DNA from: CAYUNT01 sp964446285
Lineage (GTDB): Bacteria; Sumerlaeota; Sumerlaeia; SLMS01; CAYUNT01
NCBI GenBank assembly: GCA_964446285.1
Contig: CAYUNT010000075.1
Span: 1-19,035 of the forward strand
Length of the DNA stretch: 19,035 nt
Reading direction: 5' to 3'
Positions 9,501-16,892 of the stretch are shown in pieces (the stretch's first letter is position 1; each line of letters starts with the position of its first letter). The position numbers and the translations under genes are program-made. The notes under the pieces are model-generated. The model saw only the letters and a list, made by a program, of their open reading frames with translations. It did not search any database and had not been told where the DNA came from.

Positions 9501-12500
9501 TCTGGCGAACATGACTCGCTTCAATTGCAATACAACACGTCGCGCCTTTCCGCCGGATACTACACAGGGCTGATTTCCATCGCGTCGCCCGAAGCCGCCT
9601 TTTCTCCCAAAACCGTAGGCGTGATTCTGACCATGAATCCGCCGCCACCGGCAATCGCGCCAAGCGCCAATCCGATCGTCCAGTCCTGCATCACGGGGCA
9701 GAAAGCGGCCGATCAGACATTTGAAATAAGCAATTCGGGAAGCGGATTGTTCCGTTTTGATCTTTCGGAAAAGACGCCATGCGACTGGTTGTCATTCGCG
9801 CCATCGAGCGGTTTTTGCCTGAAAAAGGACGACACAGTTCCCATTACGCTGAGTTACGCGTCGCAAAATCTCGCGCCAGGAACCTACAAAACCGAACTGA
9901 TCGCAACATCGTCCGAGGCAAGCAATTCACCGCTGACGATCACGGTCAGGCTGGTTGTGATGCCCGTCCCGCCCATCATCGCATTGAACAAAAGCCAGAT
10001 GAATGCGAGCGCCATCGAGGGCCTGAACGCCGCGCGCGGATCGTTCACGGTCTGGAATTCCGGACAGGGAACACTGAATTATACGGTGCGAACCGATGTG
10101 CCCTGGATGCGCGTCAGTCCTCAAGCCGGTTCCATTTCCACCGGCAAACCCAATGCGGTGTTTGTCTATTTTGACAATGCCAATTTGCCCGCCGGAGAAT
10201 ACTGGGGGCGAGTCACGGTGCTTGCCCCCGATGCCCTGGTCGCAATGAAGAATATTCTTGTGCATTTGACAGTGAATTCCGCCCCGACGCCAACAGTCTC
10301 ACCCACGGTCTCGCGAACAGCCTCGCCAACTGCTTCTCCAACAAAGTCGCCCACTCCTTCTCCCTCGCGAACTCCCAGCCCAACACCAACCGTTTCGCCG
10401 AGTGTTACGCCAACCCGCAGCGCCACACCGACTGCATCTCCGACACTTTCTCCTTCAAAAACCCCCACGCCGACGGTCTCGCCAACGGCTTCTGCCACGA
10501 AGACGCCGACTCCGACTGCTTCACCGTCTGCATCGCCCACAGTGTCTCTGACAGCATCGCCAACTGTATCACTTACGGCGTCCCCGACGGCTTCTCTGAC
10601 TGTTTCGCCTTCAGTGTCCCCGACGGCTTCTCCTTCTGTCTCTTCGACCGCATCGCCAACGGTTTCGGCAACGATCTCGGCCACTGCATCGCCAACAGCC
10701 GCCCCGACAATCAGCCCTTCTATATCGCCATCAATTTCTCCAACGATCTCGCCGGCAGCATCGCCGACAGTTTCCCCCACAGCCTTGCCTTCAATCACTT
10801 CAACGCCTTCGCCAACAGCCTCGGCTTCGATTTCGCCGACAGCCTCTGTCACGGTTTCGCCGACGGTGTCTCTCACTGAGCCGCCCACTGAATCCCCAAC
10901 TGAATCGCCAGCGCCTTCCGAATCTCCGACGCCGGCGCCTTCTCTTTCCGAATCTCCAACTGCATTGCCCTCGGAGTCTCCCTCAGAGTCTCCAACGCCG
11001 TCCCCATCCGAAACCCTGTCGCCATCCCCATCCGAAACCCTGTCGCCATCCCCATCCGAAACTCCGTCCGCATCGCCTTCCGATTCTCCAACGGCCTCGC
11101 CCACAGAATCCGCAACACCTTCGCCTTCGGAATCCCCGTCGCCCTCGGAATCTCCCTCGCCCTCGATTTCTCCCACGGAAAGTCCCTCCATCTCTCCGAC
11201 TGTCACTGAACTGCCTTCGCCCAGCGCCTCTCCCTCCGAGTCGCCTTCGGAAAGTCCCACTGAATCTCCAGCGCCCACGGAGTTCCCAACTCCCTCCGAA
11301 TCCCCGACGGCCTCGCCCTCGGAATCCCCATCCGCAACTCCGCCGGAAACAGAAACCCCAGCCACTACGCTCACAGAGACGCCCACCGAGACGTCCACGG
11401 CCACGCCTGCTAAATCGCCAACCGAATCGCCCACAGAAACTCCCATCGAAACCACCACCGAAACCCCGACCGAAATGCCCACCGTAACGCCTTCCCCCAC
11501 GACGACTCCTGTCGAGTGCGTCGAGAGGGTAATCGACGGCGGATTCGAGGCCGGTTGGAACAATCCCAACTGGACAGTCGAAATCGGAATCCCGCCATTC
11601 AACCAGGCGGCGGAATATGCCTACCAGGGCGAATGGTATGCATGGATGCCGGCATCAGGCACAGACTCCTCAGTGACTATCTCCCAGGCCGTGTATCTTG
11701 ACCCCCGAAGCGCAAATCTGAGTTACTGGCTCAAAATCACGAATTGGGTGGATACGCCGCCGACAGCGACGCTCACCGTGTGGCTCGATTCGCAGCGCAT
11801 CGTCCAATACAATCAGAATCAGGCCGCGCAATTCGCCTCTTACGTGCGCGCATCGCACGACATCTCGTCCGCCGCCGACGGAACCACGCACACGTTGCGG
11901 TTCGAGTGCCAGGCCGCATTTGGAATGAACACGAGTTTCTATCTGGATGCCGTCTCGATACAAAACTGCGGCGAGTCCGCATTGCCGCCCGCCCGCCTTG
12001 TGGCCTTGGCAACGCCCTCGCCGACGCCGCTGCCGCCTGGGTGTTTTGAGGAAGTTGCCGCAGGCGGATTTGAGCCGGAAGACGTCGATTCCAACTGGCG
12101 CGTGGACTCAGGAAATCCGCCTTTCGCCACCGGAGCGGAATCCGCTTACCAGGGGAATGGATACGCTTCGATGCCAGCCGCGGGGGCGGACCCGGCGGCG
12201 TCCATTTCTCAGGACGTGCTTCTTGTGCCCAGCGCGGCGACGCTCTCTTTCTGGCTGAAAATTGTGTCGTCCGGCCAAGCGCCCGCCGCATCGCTTGTGG
12301 TGTGGCTGGACGGCCAACGCATCGCGGAATACCACGAAGACCAGGCCGCGCAATTTGCCGATTACACTCTGGCATCTTTCGACCTTTCGGCGGCGGCAGC
12401 GGAGGAAAGCACACACACCTTGCGGTTTGAGTGTTCCTCCGATCCCGCGATAACGACTCGTTTTCTCATCGATGACGTTTCGATTGTGAATTGCCTGGAG

Positions 12501-14498
12501 ATTGCAACTCCCACGCCTTCGCCGACGCCGAGCGACATCCCCACACCATCCCCAACCGCCACCGAATCGCCCACTCCCACGCCAATTGCCGGTTGCGCCG
12601 AGCAACTGGCAAACGGCGATTTCGAGGCGGGCGCAATCGAAGCCTCCTGGGCCATCGAAGGCGAGGTGTCTCCCATCGCGCTCGACTACGACGCCGCGCA
12701 TCGGGGAATCTGGTATGCCTTGCTTCCGCCCTCGCCGGACGAACCCGCCGCCGCTATCTCGCAAACCGTCTGGCTGCCCGCGGGCCGCGCGAGCCTTGCC
12801 TATTGGCTCAAGATCGCCGCGCAATCCGGCGCACCTTCGACAGACACCCTGCGCATCTGGCTCGATTCGCGTCTTCTGGCCGAGTATTTCCCGGCGAACG
12901 CCCCTCAATTCTCCGATTACGCCCGCCAGTGGATCGACTTGGGCGTTTTCGCTAACGGCGCAAATCACACATTGCGATTTGAATGCGCCACGCAGGGGAA
13001 CATGACCACAGTGTTCTCCGTGGACGATGTCTCTCTGATTTGCTGCGAAGACCGCTCCACTCCGTCACCCACATCCAGCCCGGAGGCGTCTCCGTCGGTT
13101 TCTCCCACCGTAACACCGTTGGATTGCCGCGCCCATCTGCTTGACGGCGGATTCGAGTCCGCGCCGCAAAGCAGCCCTTGGGAAGCTTATTCGCTGCTCT
13201 ATAACACTCCGATTTGCTCCACAGGGGCATGCGCTTTTGCGGCCCACGGCGGCGCCGGATACGCATGGTTCGGCGGAAACACGGGTGGAAAGGCGGAAGA
13301 GGCGTTCGTGCGTCAGAGCGTCTATCTCTGGCCCTGCGACTCCGCACGACTTTCTTTCTGGCTCGCGATTCCCGAATCCGCAGGCCCGCAAAGCGACTTC
13401 TTCCGCGTGAAAATGGATGACCAGGTTCTTGCCACATACGCGCCCAGCGATGCTCCCCAATTCGAGCAATATCAATATGTCTCCTTCGATCTCAGCGCCT
13501 GGACCGATGGGGCCGTTCACGCCCTCGAATTTGAGTGCGCGGTATCTGGCGCCGAGGCCACCAGTTTTATTCTGGATGACGTGCGCATCGAATTGTGCGG
13601 AGGCGTTCCCCCAACCGCCTCGCCCACGCCGACTCTCACGCCGCCGCCGACCGAAACAATGTCCCCCACTCCCTCCGCCACACAGACGCCTGCGATTTCT
13701 CCCTCGCCGACGCCCCCCGCCTGCGTGGATCGCCTGCTCGACGGCGGATTTGAGGGCGGAAGCCCCAGCGCCGCGTGGAATGAGTTCTCGCTGAATTTCG
13801 GCTCCCCCCTGATCGAGCGGCCTTCGCTCGCGCAATCAGGCAACTGGTGTGCGTGGTTTGGCGGTTTCCCCGAATATGAACAGGCATCGCTTTCGCAATC
13901 CATTTCGCTTCCCGATCCGGCCAGGCAATTGGCGTATTCCATCCAAATCCGAAGCCGGGACGCCGCGGCGACAGATTCCTTGCGGATCTACTTCGATGAA
14001 ACGCTTCTTGCTGAGTATTCCGCCGCAGACGCCCTCACCTTCGCGCATTACACCCGGGTCGCGCACGATCTGCCTCCGGATGCCGAGGCGGGCGAGCATA
14101 CCTTGCGACTTGTGTGCGAAACCTACGGCGCGGGGCTGACCGATTTTCTGCTGGATAATCTGTCCATCCTCGAATGCGCCCCGCCGCCCACGCCAACACT
14201 CGCGCCCCACACGGATTCGGATGGCGATGGCTATTCCGACCTTACCGAGCAGCGTCTGGGCACGAATCCCTTCGATGCGCACAGCACCCCGTTGATTGGC
14301 GATATTGACGGCGACGGACGCGAAACCATCGCGGATGCGGTTCTATATCTGCGCGTCGCCCGGGGCGCGGTCATGCGTCCGGGCCAGCAACTTCCCGATC
14401 TGGATGGCAATGGAATCGGCGGAACGGAAGCGGATGCCCTCACACTGTATCGGTGGCTGATTGGCGTCGAAGGCTATAAAATCCTGCCACTCAATTGA
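6510..14498 (+). CDS. giant secreted modular S1 serine protease: BACON repeats, S/T/P linker, five beta-sandwich modules, dockerin-like tail
   Basis: The protein is 2662 residues. AGGAG lies eight bases before the ATG. A repeat-built N-region (15-50) precedes a hydrophobic signal core (about 49-67). Residues ~140-375 are a V8/glutamyl-endopeptidase-like trypsin-fold protease with the whole triad visible: LTAGHC (His192), DHDIAV (Asp249) and GQSGS (Ser333). Residues 386-520 look CARDB-like. Seven BACON-like domains of ~105 residues follow (522-1255), each with a [VI]WNSG- or RNGGG-type turn and WL..SP.SG. A ~411-residue S/T/P linker spans 1259-1669. Five ~150-residue modules start at Cys 1670, 1845, 2029, 2206 and 2405. 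The tail (2569 on) has DSDGDGYSD, DIDGDGRETIAD and DLDGNG calcium-loop motifs ending in LYRWLIG, like a dockerin. The reading frame is intact throughout. The inferred role is a surface or exported protease with many ligand-binding modules; the substrate is unknown. Confidence 0.9.
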   Translation: MEKQSRLNEIPASASRLCAANRLCAANRPGAANRPGAANRPGAASRYGAFGFCLILLLVVAGAGAALGQESPKPPEVSRPGRLVYYDFGTHQKTYMDRSQGPVRAFFGSGGAGEPGKGIGTPINPVAPPDKGAGRTTASFNDLTREHAPWDNPILRMHCKLFMTFLDAAGAERYYEGSGVLIDPFHVLTAGHCVYNESNEDSSLYTVAFADSITVVPAREDRIWPYGFADSVEMMTWEGWSNDRDYDHDIAVIRVDRPIGAFTGWVGFDYSNSVENFEENHDWYNPGYPGESPYDGKYMYSWFGNFDTCDRLPVVGWYGNEVSIYKCGYKGQSGSAAMRNGKAYAVLSNKICTGIYDINSWVRITEDKCNDIRIFINDYASPGSADLIPLRVTASPAAPRFVQNGTALDSLSVDLLNYYVNGFGPQIEFDVVMGKIVRTGEQRISRDDLGIDDFNIHLGTCTVDAILSPKEVATLAIPRPITIPRGLEEGDYLISVKVLNDDGRHHNNGPWNVKPAKISVGGSWITYNQFSFSHTILEGENAPSDQFLLWSTGAFTWHCNAASEADWLTLRRGPQNLNRNSLILNYHTDSLAPGMYRTNLVITSSDAYNAPVRIPVTVTVQPATRLACSPDSISAEITVGQIAADLTFEVWNSGIGNIRYTITDISSLFWISPPSAISYGEHHRHTVHFETQNAQVGTYAETITIQSDDPNVRDATKTIRVNIKVDPLPPKLELVYGDDRVFTPTSVEGVNPRSNSFYLRNGGGGSFRFHVASDAGWVVASPGSGWCSAGQASTEIRLNFLTANMPVGTATAHLTITADGAQDSPQTRDVLLEIKPNIPKITLDPAILTPSAFIGSSPPSQTFSLRNGGGGILEYTITDNANWLSVSPSSGTANRETDTIQVNYSTAGMAAGTHRAEITIHDPDALFPTKTLPVTLTLRSNPVKIETDQWLLVPVGTVGQDAPAQMLDVWNSGPGTMNYTVSDDMDWLEISPASGASSGEHDSLQLQYNTSRLSAGYYTGLISIASPEAAFSPKTVGVILTMNPPPPAIAPSANPIVQSCITGQKAADQTFEISNSGSGLFRFDLSEKTPCDWLSFAPSSGFCLKKDDTVPITLSYASQNLAPGTYKTELIATSSEASNSPLTITVRLVVMPVPPIIALNKSQMNASAIEGLNAARGSFTVWNSGQGTLNYTVRTDVPWMRVSPQAGSISTGKPNAVFVYFDNANLPAGEYWGRVTVLAPDALVAMKNILVHLTVNSAPTPTVSPTVSRTASPTASPTKSPTPSPSRTPSPTPTVSPSVTPTRSATPTASPTLSPSKTPTPTVSPTASATKTPTPTASPSASPTVSLTASPTVSLTASPTASLTVSPSVSPTASPSVSSTASPTVSATISATASPTAAPTISPSISPSISPTISPAASPTVSPTALPSITSTPSPTASASISPTASVTVSPTVSLTEPPTESPTESPAPSESPTPAPSLSESPTALPSESPSESPTPSPSETLSPSPSETLSPSPSETPSASPSDSPTASPTESATPSPSESPSPSESPSPSISPTESPSISPTVTELPSPSASPSESPSESPTESPAPTEFPTPSESPTASPSESPSATPPETETPATTLTETPTETSTATPAKSPTESPTETPIETTTETPTEMPTVTPSPTTTPVECVERVIDGGFEAGWNNPNWTVEIGIPPFNQAAEYAYQGEWYAWMPASGTDSSVTISQAVYLDPRSANLSYWLKITNWVDTPPTATLTVWLDSQRIVQYNQNQAAQFASYVRASHDISSAADGTTHTLRFECQAAFGMNTSFYLDAVSIQNCGESALPPARLVALATPSPTPLPPGCFEEVAAGGFEPEDVDSNWRVDSGNPPFATGAESAYQGNGYASMPAAGADPAASISQDVLLVPSAATLSFWLKIVSSGQAPAASLVVWLDGQRIAEYHEDQAAQFADYTLASFDLSAAAAEESTHTLRFECSSDPAITTRFLIDDVSIVNCLEIATPTPSPTPSDIPTPSPTATESPTPTPIAGCAEQLANGDFEAGAIEASWAIEGEVSPIALDYDAAHRGIWYALLPPSPDEPAAAISQTVWLPAGRASLAYWLKIAAQSGAPSTDTLRIWLDSRLLAEYFPANAPQFSDYARQWIDLGVFANGANHTLRFECATQGNMTTVFSVDDVSLICCEDRSTPSPTSSPEASPSVSPTVTPLDCRAHLLDGGFESAPQSSPWEAYSLLYNTPICSTGACAFAAHGGAGYAWFGGNTGGKAEEAFVRQSVYLWPCDSARLSFWLAIPESAGPQSDFFRVKMDDQVLATYAPSDAPQFEQYQYVSFDLSAWTDGAVHALEFECAVSGAEATSFILDDVRIELCGGVPPTASPTPTLTPPPTETMSPTPSATQTPAISPSPTPPACVDRLLDGGFEGGSPSAAWNEFSLNFGSPLIERPSLAQSGNWCAWFGGFPEYEQASLSQSISLPDPARQLAYSIQIRSRDAAATDSLRIYFDETLLAEYSAADALTFAHYTRVAHDLPPDAEAGEHTLRLVCETYGAGLTDFLLDNLSILECAPPPTPTLAPHTDSDGDGYSDLTEQRLGTNPFDAHSTPLIGDIDGDGRETIADAVLYLRVARGAVMRPGQQLPDLDGNGIGGTEADALTLYRWLIGVEGYKILPLN
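6552..6659 (+). repeat. 18-bp tandem repeat inside the signal-peptide N-region
   Basis: Six consecutive 18-bp units (6552, 6570, 6588, 6606, 6624, 6642) encode SRLCAA, NRLCAA, NRPGAA three times, then the degenerate SRYGAF. Units three and four are identical, and unit five differs from them only at its last base. The length is a multiple of three, so the frame survives gain or loss of a unit. Confidence 0.9.
8073..10274 (+). repeat. seven BACON-like beta-sandwich repeats (protein level)
   Basis: Seven units of about 100-108 residues can be aligned by eye. Each has a strand ending in WNSG, RNGGG or similar, a YT(I/V)-type strand, an aromatic plus L motif (WLSVSP, WLEISP, WLSFAP, WMRVSP) followed by SG, a short loop, then L..G.Y...I.I.S and a closing V.L.V strand. 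This is the BACON pattern, a domain often linked to carbohydrate or mucin binding. Units are diverged at DNA level, so the array is old. Confidence 0.8.
10284..11516 (+). repeat. S/T/P-rich low-complexity linker, with a 24-bp perfect tandem repeat inside
   Basis: About 411 residues (1259-1669) consist almost only of Ser, Thr and Pro. The first two thirds use SPTASPT-type units; the last third adds Glu (SPSESPTE). A 24-bp unit encoding SPSETLSP is repeated exactly at 11001-11024 and 11025-11048, with a partial third copy. Such linkers are usually extended, often glycosylated stalks in secreted proteins. No other gene is supported here. Confidence 0.9.
11517..14177 (+). repeat. five copies of a cysteine-framed beta-sandwich module (protein level)
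   Basis: Modules begin at residues 1670, 1845, 2029, 2206 and 2405 and are separated by short S/T/P linkers. Each starts with a Cys a few residues before a GGFE (or GDFE) motif. Shared features follow: an aromatic Ala near YA.MP or AWFGG, a S.(S/T)(I/V) strand then L..A.LS(Y/F)W(L/I), a D.LR(I/V)W-type strand with an Asp, LAEY, Q F..Y, DLS, H(T/A)LRFEC, and a final (L/I)DDVSI..C. The pattern resembles a CBM-like jelly roll. The outer cysteines are well placed to close each module with a disulfide. Confidence 0.82.
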
Positions 14499-14507
14499 CT
14501 GGGAGTT

Positions 14508-14570
14508 TGTCCGAAAACCACCGGTGGCTTGGACGTCCCGTCCAAGATTCTATTCAAGGTTTTCGGATAG
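14508..14570. terminator. nested inverted repeats between convergent genes, possible bidirectional terminator
   Basis: TCCGAAAACC (14510-14519) pairs with GGTTTTCGGA (14558-14567). Inside lies a perfect hairpin, CTTGGACG (14528-14535), loop TCC, CGTCCAAG (14539-14546). The bases CCACCGGTGG (14518-14527) are a palindrome by themselves. The structure starts ten bases after one stop codon and ends 28 bases before the other. It has no long T-run, so it could equally be a REP-like element. Confidence 0.5.
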
Positions 14571-14595
14571 GTCCTTAATGGCGCAGATCATTCCG

Positions 14596-16149
14596 TCAGC
14601 GCAGCATCGCCGCCACGGGGGTGAGCGTGATGTCGAAGGGAAGCGAGGAGTTCCCGAGCACAAGGAAATGCACCGTTATCACCCGCGACTGGCAAGGATT
14701 GAGTATAATCGGTCCGCCATCCTCGGCCAGAAACGAACGGCTCGGCGAGGCCTGTTTCGGTCCCGACCACCCCGTGCGGACCGGACGCGCATCGACTTCG
14801 GCGTCCGACGCCGCCTCCGCCCCGACGGCCACCCGCCACGCCAAGCCGATGTCCGCGTCGTCCTTGCCAAAACGCACGTCAAATCCGCGCTTGTTCACCG
14901 GATCGCTGTTCACGACCTTCAGCGTTACGCGGTAATCGACCATGTAGTTGCCAATCGTGTCCGGACGCGTATAGGGCGGATGCAGCAGCATCGTGGCCGT
15001 CTGGCGCGCCTCGAGGCATCCGAGCGTGGCCTGTTCCCACGCGGCGGTCAGAAACGACAATCCCTGCGGCGTCAGGCGAGCCGCGTCGATCACAACCGGG
15101 GCGCTGCGCCACACAAACGACGGGAACACGCCCGTCTGGCGGCGCACTTGGCAGCCCGATGGCGGCGTGGTCATGTCGATGATCGTATCTCCCGAAACCG
15201 CGCCTTGGTTGAGCAGCGCCTCGGCGCGCGCCTGGTTTTCCGCCGGAGGGGCGGCGTCGATGGCCACCACATACACGGTCAACTGCGGTTTGCCTTTGGC
15301 CACACTTGCGCCTTTTTTGCCCCCCTCAGACGCCTTAACCTCCGCGCGGAACATCCCCAGGCAATTCTGATTTATGCTTTGATCCGGGCCATCCGCCGAA
15401 TCCGCAAACCGCTTGGAATAGCCGATGACGCCGCCCTTGCCGGGAGCAATCGTCACGGTTTCAAGAGGCCGGTCCCAGGCATTTTCCAGAACACGCCGCC
15501 CAAGCGTGGATTCCATTTCGTGCGTCGTGCCGATGGTGCCGTCGGTGAGCAGGATTTGCGCCGGGGCGATTTCCACGGGAACCGCACCGTCATTGCGTGC
15601 ATAAATAACCACGCGCTTGGGCGGCGAGGCGGGCTGGCAATGATACACCGTGTGCCAGAGGAACAGCTGGAATGAGCCATCCACAAAGGTCCATCCCGTG
15701 GGCGAAGTCTGCAGGCGCATCGGCTCGGGCGGGGGTCCGCTCGGCGGCGCGGGCAATTGAGGCCACGTCGTATAGAGCACGCCGCTCGAACAAAACACCT
15801 CAGGCAGGTCGGACCATATTGTATAAGGGAACTCGGAAATTGGCTCCGCACGGCCAGGTAGAAGGAGTCCCTTGCACTTGTCGCATTCTTTGGATTTCTG
15901 CATCGCGACAAACGGCGTTGCGGCCTCGACGCAACCCGAAAGCCTTTCACCCGGGGAGGCTTTTGCGCCTGCGGAGGCTTTGGTGCCCGGAGCGGAGGAG
16001 GGCGGCGTTGTTGCACAACCGATTAAACCCGCAAGCGCGAAAAATGAGGCGGCAACAACGACAATCCACAAGCCATGCGCCAATGCGCGGCGCGCCGGTG
16101 GGATATGGCGCAAGGCAACGGCAAGGTGAGCGGCCAGGATTGATTTCAT
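14596..16149 (-). CDS. 517-residue lipoprotein of unknown function
   Basis: GGAGGAG sits four bases before the ATG. The N-terminus has a long basic n-region, a hydrophobic core (about 27-41) and lipobox LIGC (42-45), so lipidation at Cys45 is likely. An S/A/G/P-rich spacer follows. The mature part holds a CDKC pair (89-92), then a stretch with GVLYTTWP, FQLFLWHTVYH, RVVIYARNDGAVPVEI and APGKGGVIGYSKR, followed by a second beta-rich half. The order of these motifs faintly recalls the cyanobacterial DUF3370 family, but I would not name it on that. It converges on the giant protease gene and is preceded by one copy of a 147-bp duplicated element. No enzyme motif is seen; an envelope role is inferred. 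Confidence 0.8.
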   Translation of the reverse strand: MKSILAAHLAVALRHIPPARRALAHGLWIVVVAASFFALAGLIGCATTPPSSAPGTKASAGAKASPGERLSGCVEAATPFVAMQKSKECDKCKGLLLPGRAEPISEFPYTIWSDLPEVFCSSGVLYTTWPQLPAPPSGPPPEPMRLQTSPTGWTFVDGSFQLFLWHTVYHCQPASPPKRVVIYARNDGAVPVEIAPAQILLTDGTIGTTHEMESTLGRRVLENAWDRPLETVTIAPGKGGVIGYSKRFADSADGPDQSINQNCLGMFRAEVKASEGGKKGASVAKGKPQLTVYVVAIDAAPPAENQARAEALLNQGAVSGDTIIDMTTPPSGCQVRRQTGVFPSFVWRSAPVVIDAARLTPQGLSFLTAAWEQATLGCLEARQTATMLLHPPYTRPDTIGNYMVDYRVTLKVVNSDPVNKRGFDVRFGKDDADIGLAWRVAVGAEAASDAEVDARPVRTGWSGPKQASPSRSFLAEDGGPIILNPCQSRVITVHFLVLGNSSLPFDITLTPVAAMLR

Positions 16150-16293
16150 GGATCTCCTCCGAATTCATTCGCAGTGTATGGACAATGCACAGAGCGAATA
16201 CGCCTTCCACGCGGCGAACACGTCATAGCATTCGCATTCTTCTTGGCAAACTCCCGCTCCCTCCGCAAGCCGAACTGCATCCTCCAGCGGCAT
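16147..16293 (-). repeat. 147-bp duplicated leader element, copy A
   Basis: This segment matches 17411-17557 without gaps, with about 15 differences counted by hand. A 63-bp core (16213-16275) is identical in both. On the minus strand it ends with the Shine-Dalgarno GGAGGAG and the ATG of the lipoprotein gene, so it forms that gene's immediate leader. Confidence 0.85.
16165..16293 (-). CDS. candidate 42-residue cysteine-rich small protein within copy A
   Basis: An ATG with AAGGGAG five bases upstream opens a 42-codon frame that stops 15 bases before the lipoprotein start codon. It reads MPLEDAVRLAEGAGVC, then QEECECYDVFAAWKAYSL, and ends in IHCE. It has six cysteines and no signal peptide. 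The same frame is open in copy B, but there the ATG is TTG. The differences between copies do not favour third codon positions, so selection on this protein is not shown. A second frame is also open through the element (stop overlapping the lipoprotein ATG as ATGA). The element may be a non-coding leader instead. Confidence 0.3.
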   Translation of the reverse strand: MPLEDAVRLAEGAGVCQEECECYDVFAAWKAYSLCALSIHCE

Positions 16294-16640
16294 ACATTCT
16301 CCCTTGCCCACCTGGCAGATCCACGCAGGAGAATAGTCCAGAATCCTGTAATGCGCTCAAAGAGAATTCGGGAATGCTTGATTGAATTCCAATGCTCGGG
16401 CGGAATTCCAGCCAAGTCCTTCCCTCGCATTGCATATCAAGATGGCCCCAGTCCTCCTGCGAGGTGCGCGAAAAGGCGCGCCAGTTACAGTGATAGTGCG
16501 CAAGACCCTTCTTGCGTTCCACGCCCCAGAGAACAATACTTTGGGTTAGTTGTGAGCGAAGGCGGGGGCAATGCTTTTGTATTCCCGCAGGCGGCAATCA
16601 AACACATGAACTTGATTGAATAAACTCGGGAGCAGTATCC
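16294..16640. other. intergenic region upstream of hicBA and of copy A
   Basis: About 350 bp lie between the divergent leader element and hicB. Open frames here on both strands are short, lack good ribosome sites and do not resemble known proteins. Promoters for hicBA and for the lipoprotein transcript should lie here, but I could not point to clear boxes. Confidence 0.45.
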
Positions 16641-16892
16641 ATGAACGAAGTGGCCATTCGTTTGCATGTCGAACCCGTCGAGGACGGTAGTTTTGTCGCC
16701 ACAAGCCCGGACGTGCCGGGCCTCGTGGCCGAGGGGCGTTCGATTTCGGAAGCCGCGGAAATCGCGCAAGGGCTGGCGCGAAAAATCGCCGAATCCTGCC
16801 TGGAGCACAACGACCCGCTTCCGCCGGCCTTGGCGAAAATGGTCTCCGATAATGAACCGGTCGAATTGCTAATCCCTGTCGGGGTGCGGTGA
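16641..16892 (+). CDS. hicB: HicB-family antitoxin (short form)
   Basis: The protein is 83 residues; GGGAG lies eight bases before the ATG. It shows the HicB/UPF0150 pattern: LHVEPVEDGSFVATSPDVPGL (about 8-28), then a helix with SISEAAEIAQGLA and a closing strand VELLIPV. HicB folds as a partial RNase H-like domain and neutralises HicA by binding it. This copy ends right after the core and has no ribbon-helix-helix or HTH tail, so DNA-binding autoregulation by HicB alone is doubtful. Its TGA overlaps the hicA ATG by one base (TGATG), implying translational coupling. The antitoxin comes first, the reverse of the classical E. coli hicAB order. Confidence 0.88.
   Translation: MNEVAIRLHVEPVEDGSFVATSPDVPGLVAEGRSISEAAEIAQGLARKIAESCLEHNDPLPPALAKMVSDNEPVELLIPVGVR

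Noticed and set aside
10166..11602. A 478-codon open frame on the minus strand, rich in V, G, D, S and E
   Set aside because: It is the mirror of the S/T/P linker. The biased codons of the repeat leave the antisense frame free of stops, and the product is pure low complexity with no start signal.
16146..16430. A 94-codon minus-strand frame whose stop overlaps the lipoprotein ATG (ATGA)
   Set aside because: Its C-terminal part stays open in copy B, but copy B has stops just upstream, and its end simply reads through the Shine-Dalgarno site (EFGGD). There is no good ribosome site for its ATG. It is kept only as an alternative reading of the duplicated element.
16223..16597. Minus-strand frame with HYHC near hicBA as a transposase remnant
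   Set aside because: No conserved Y1/RAYT motif order is present and the neighbouring frames show nothing transposase-like.
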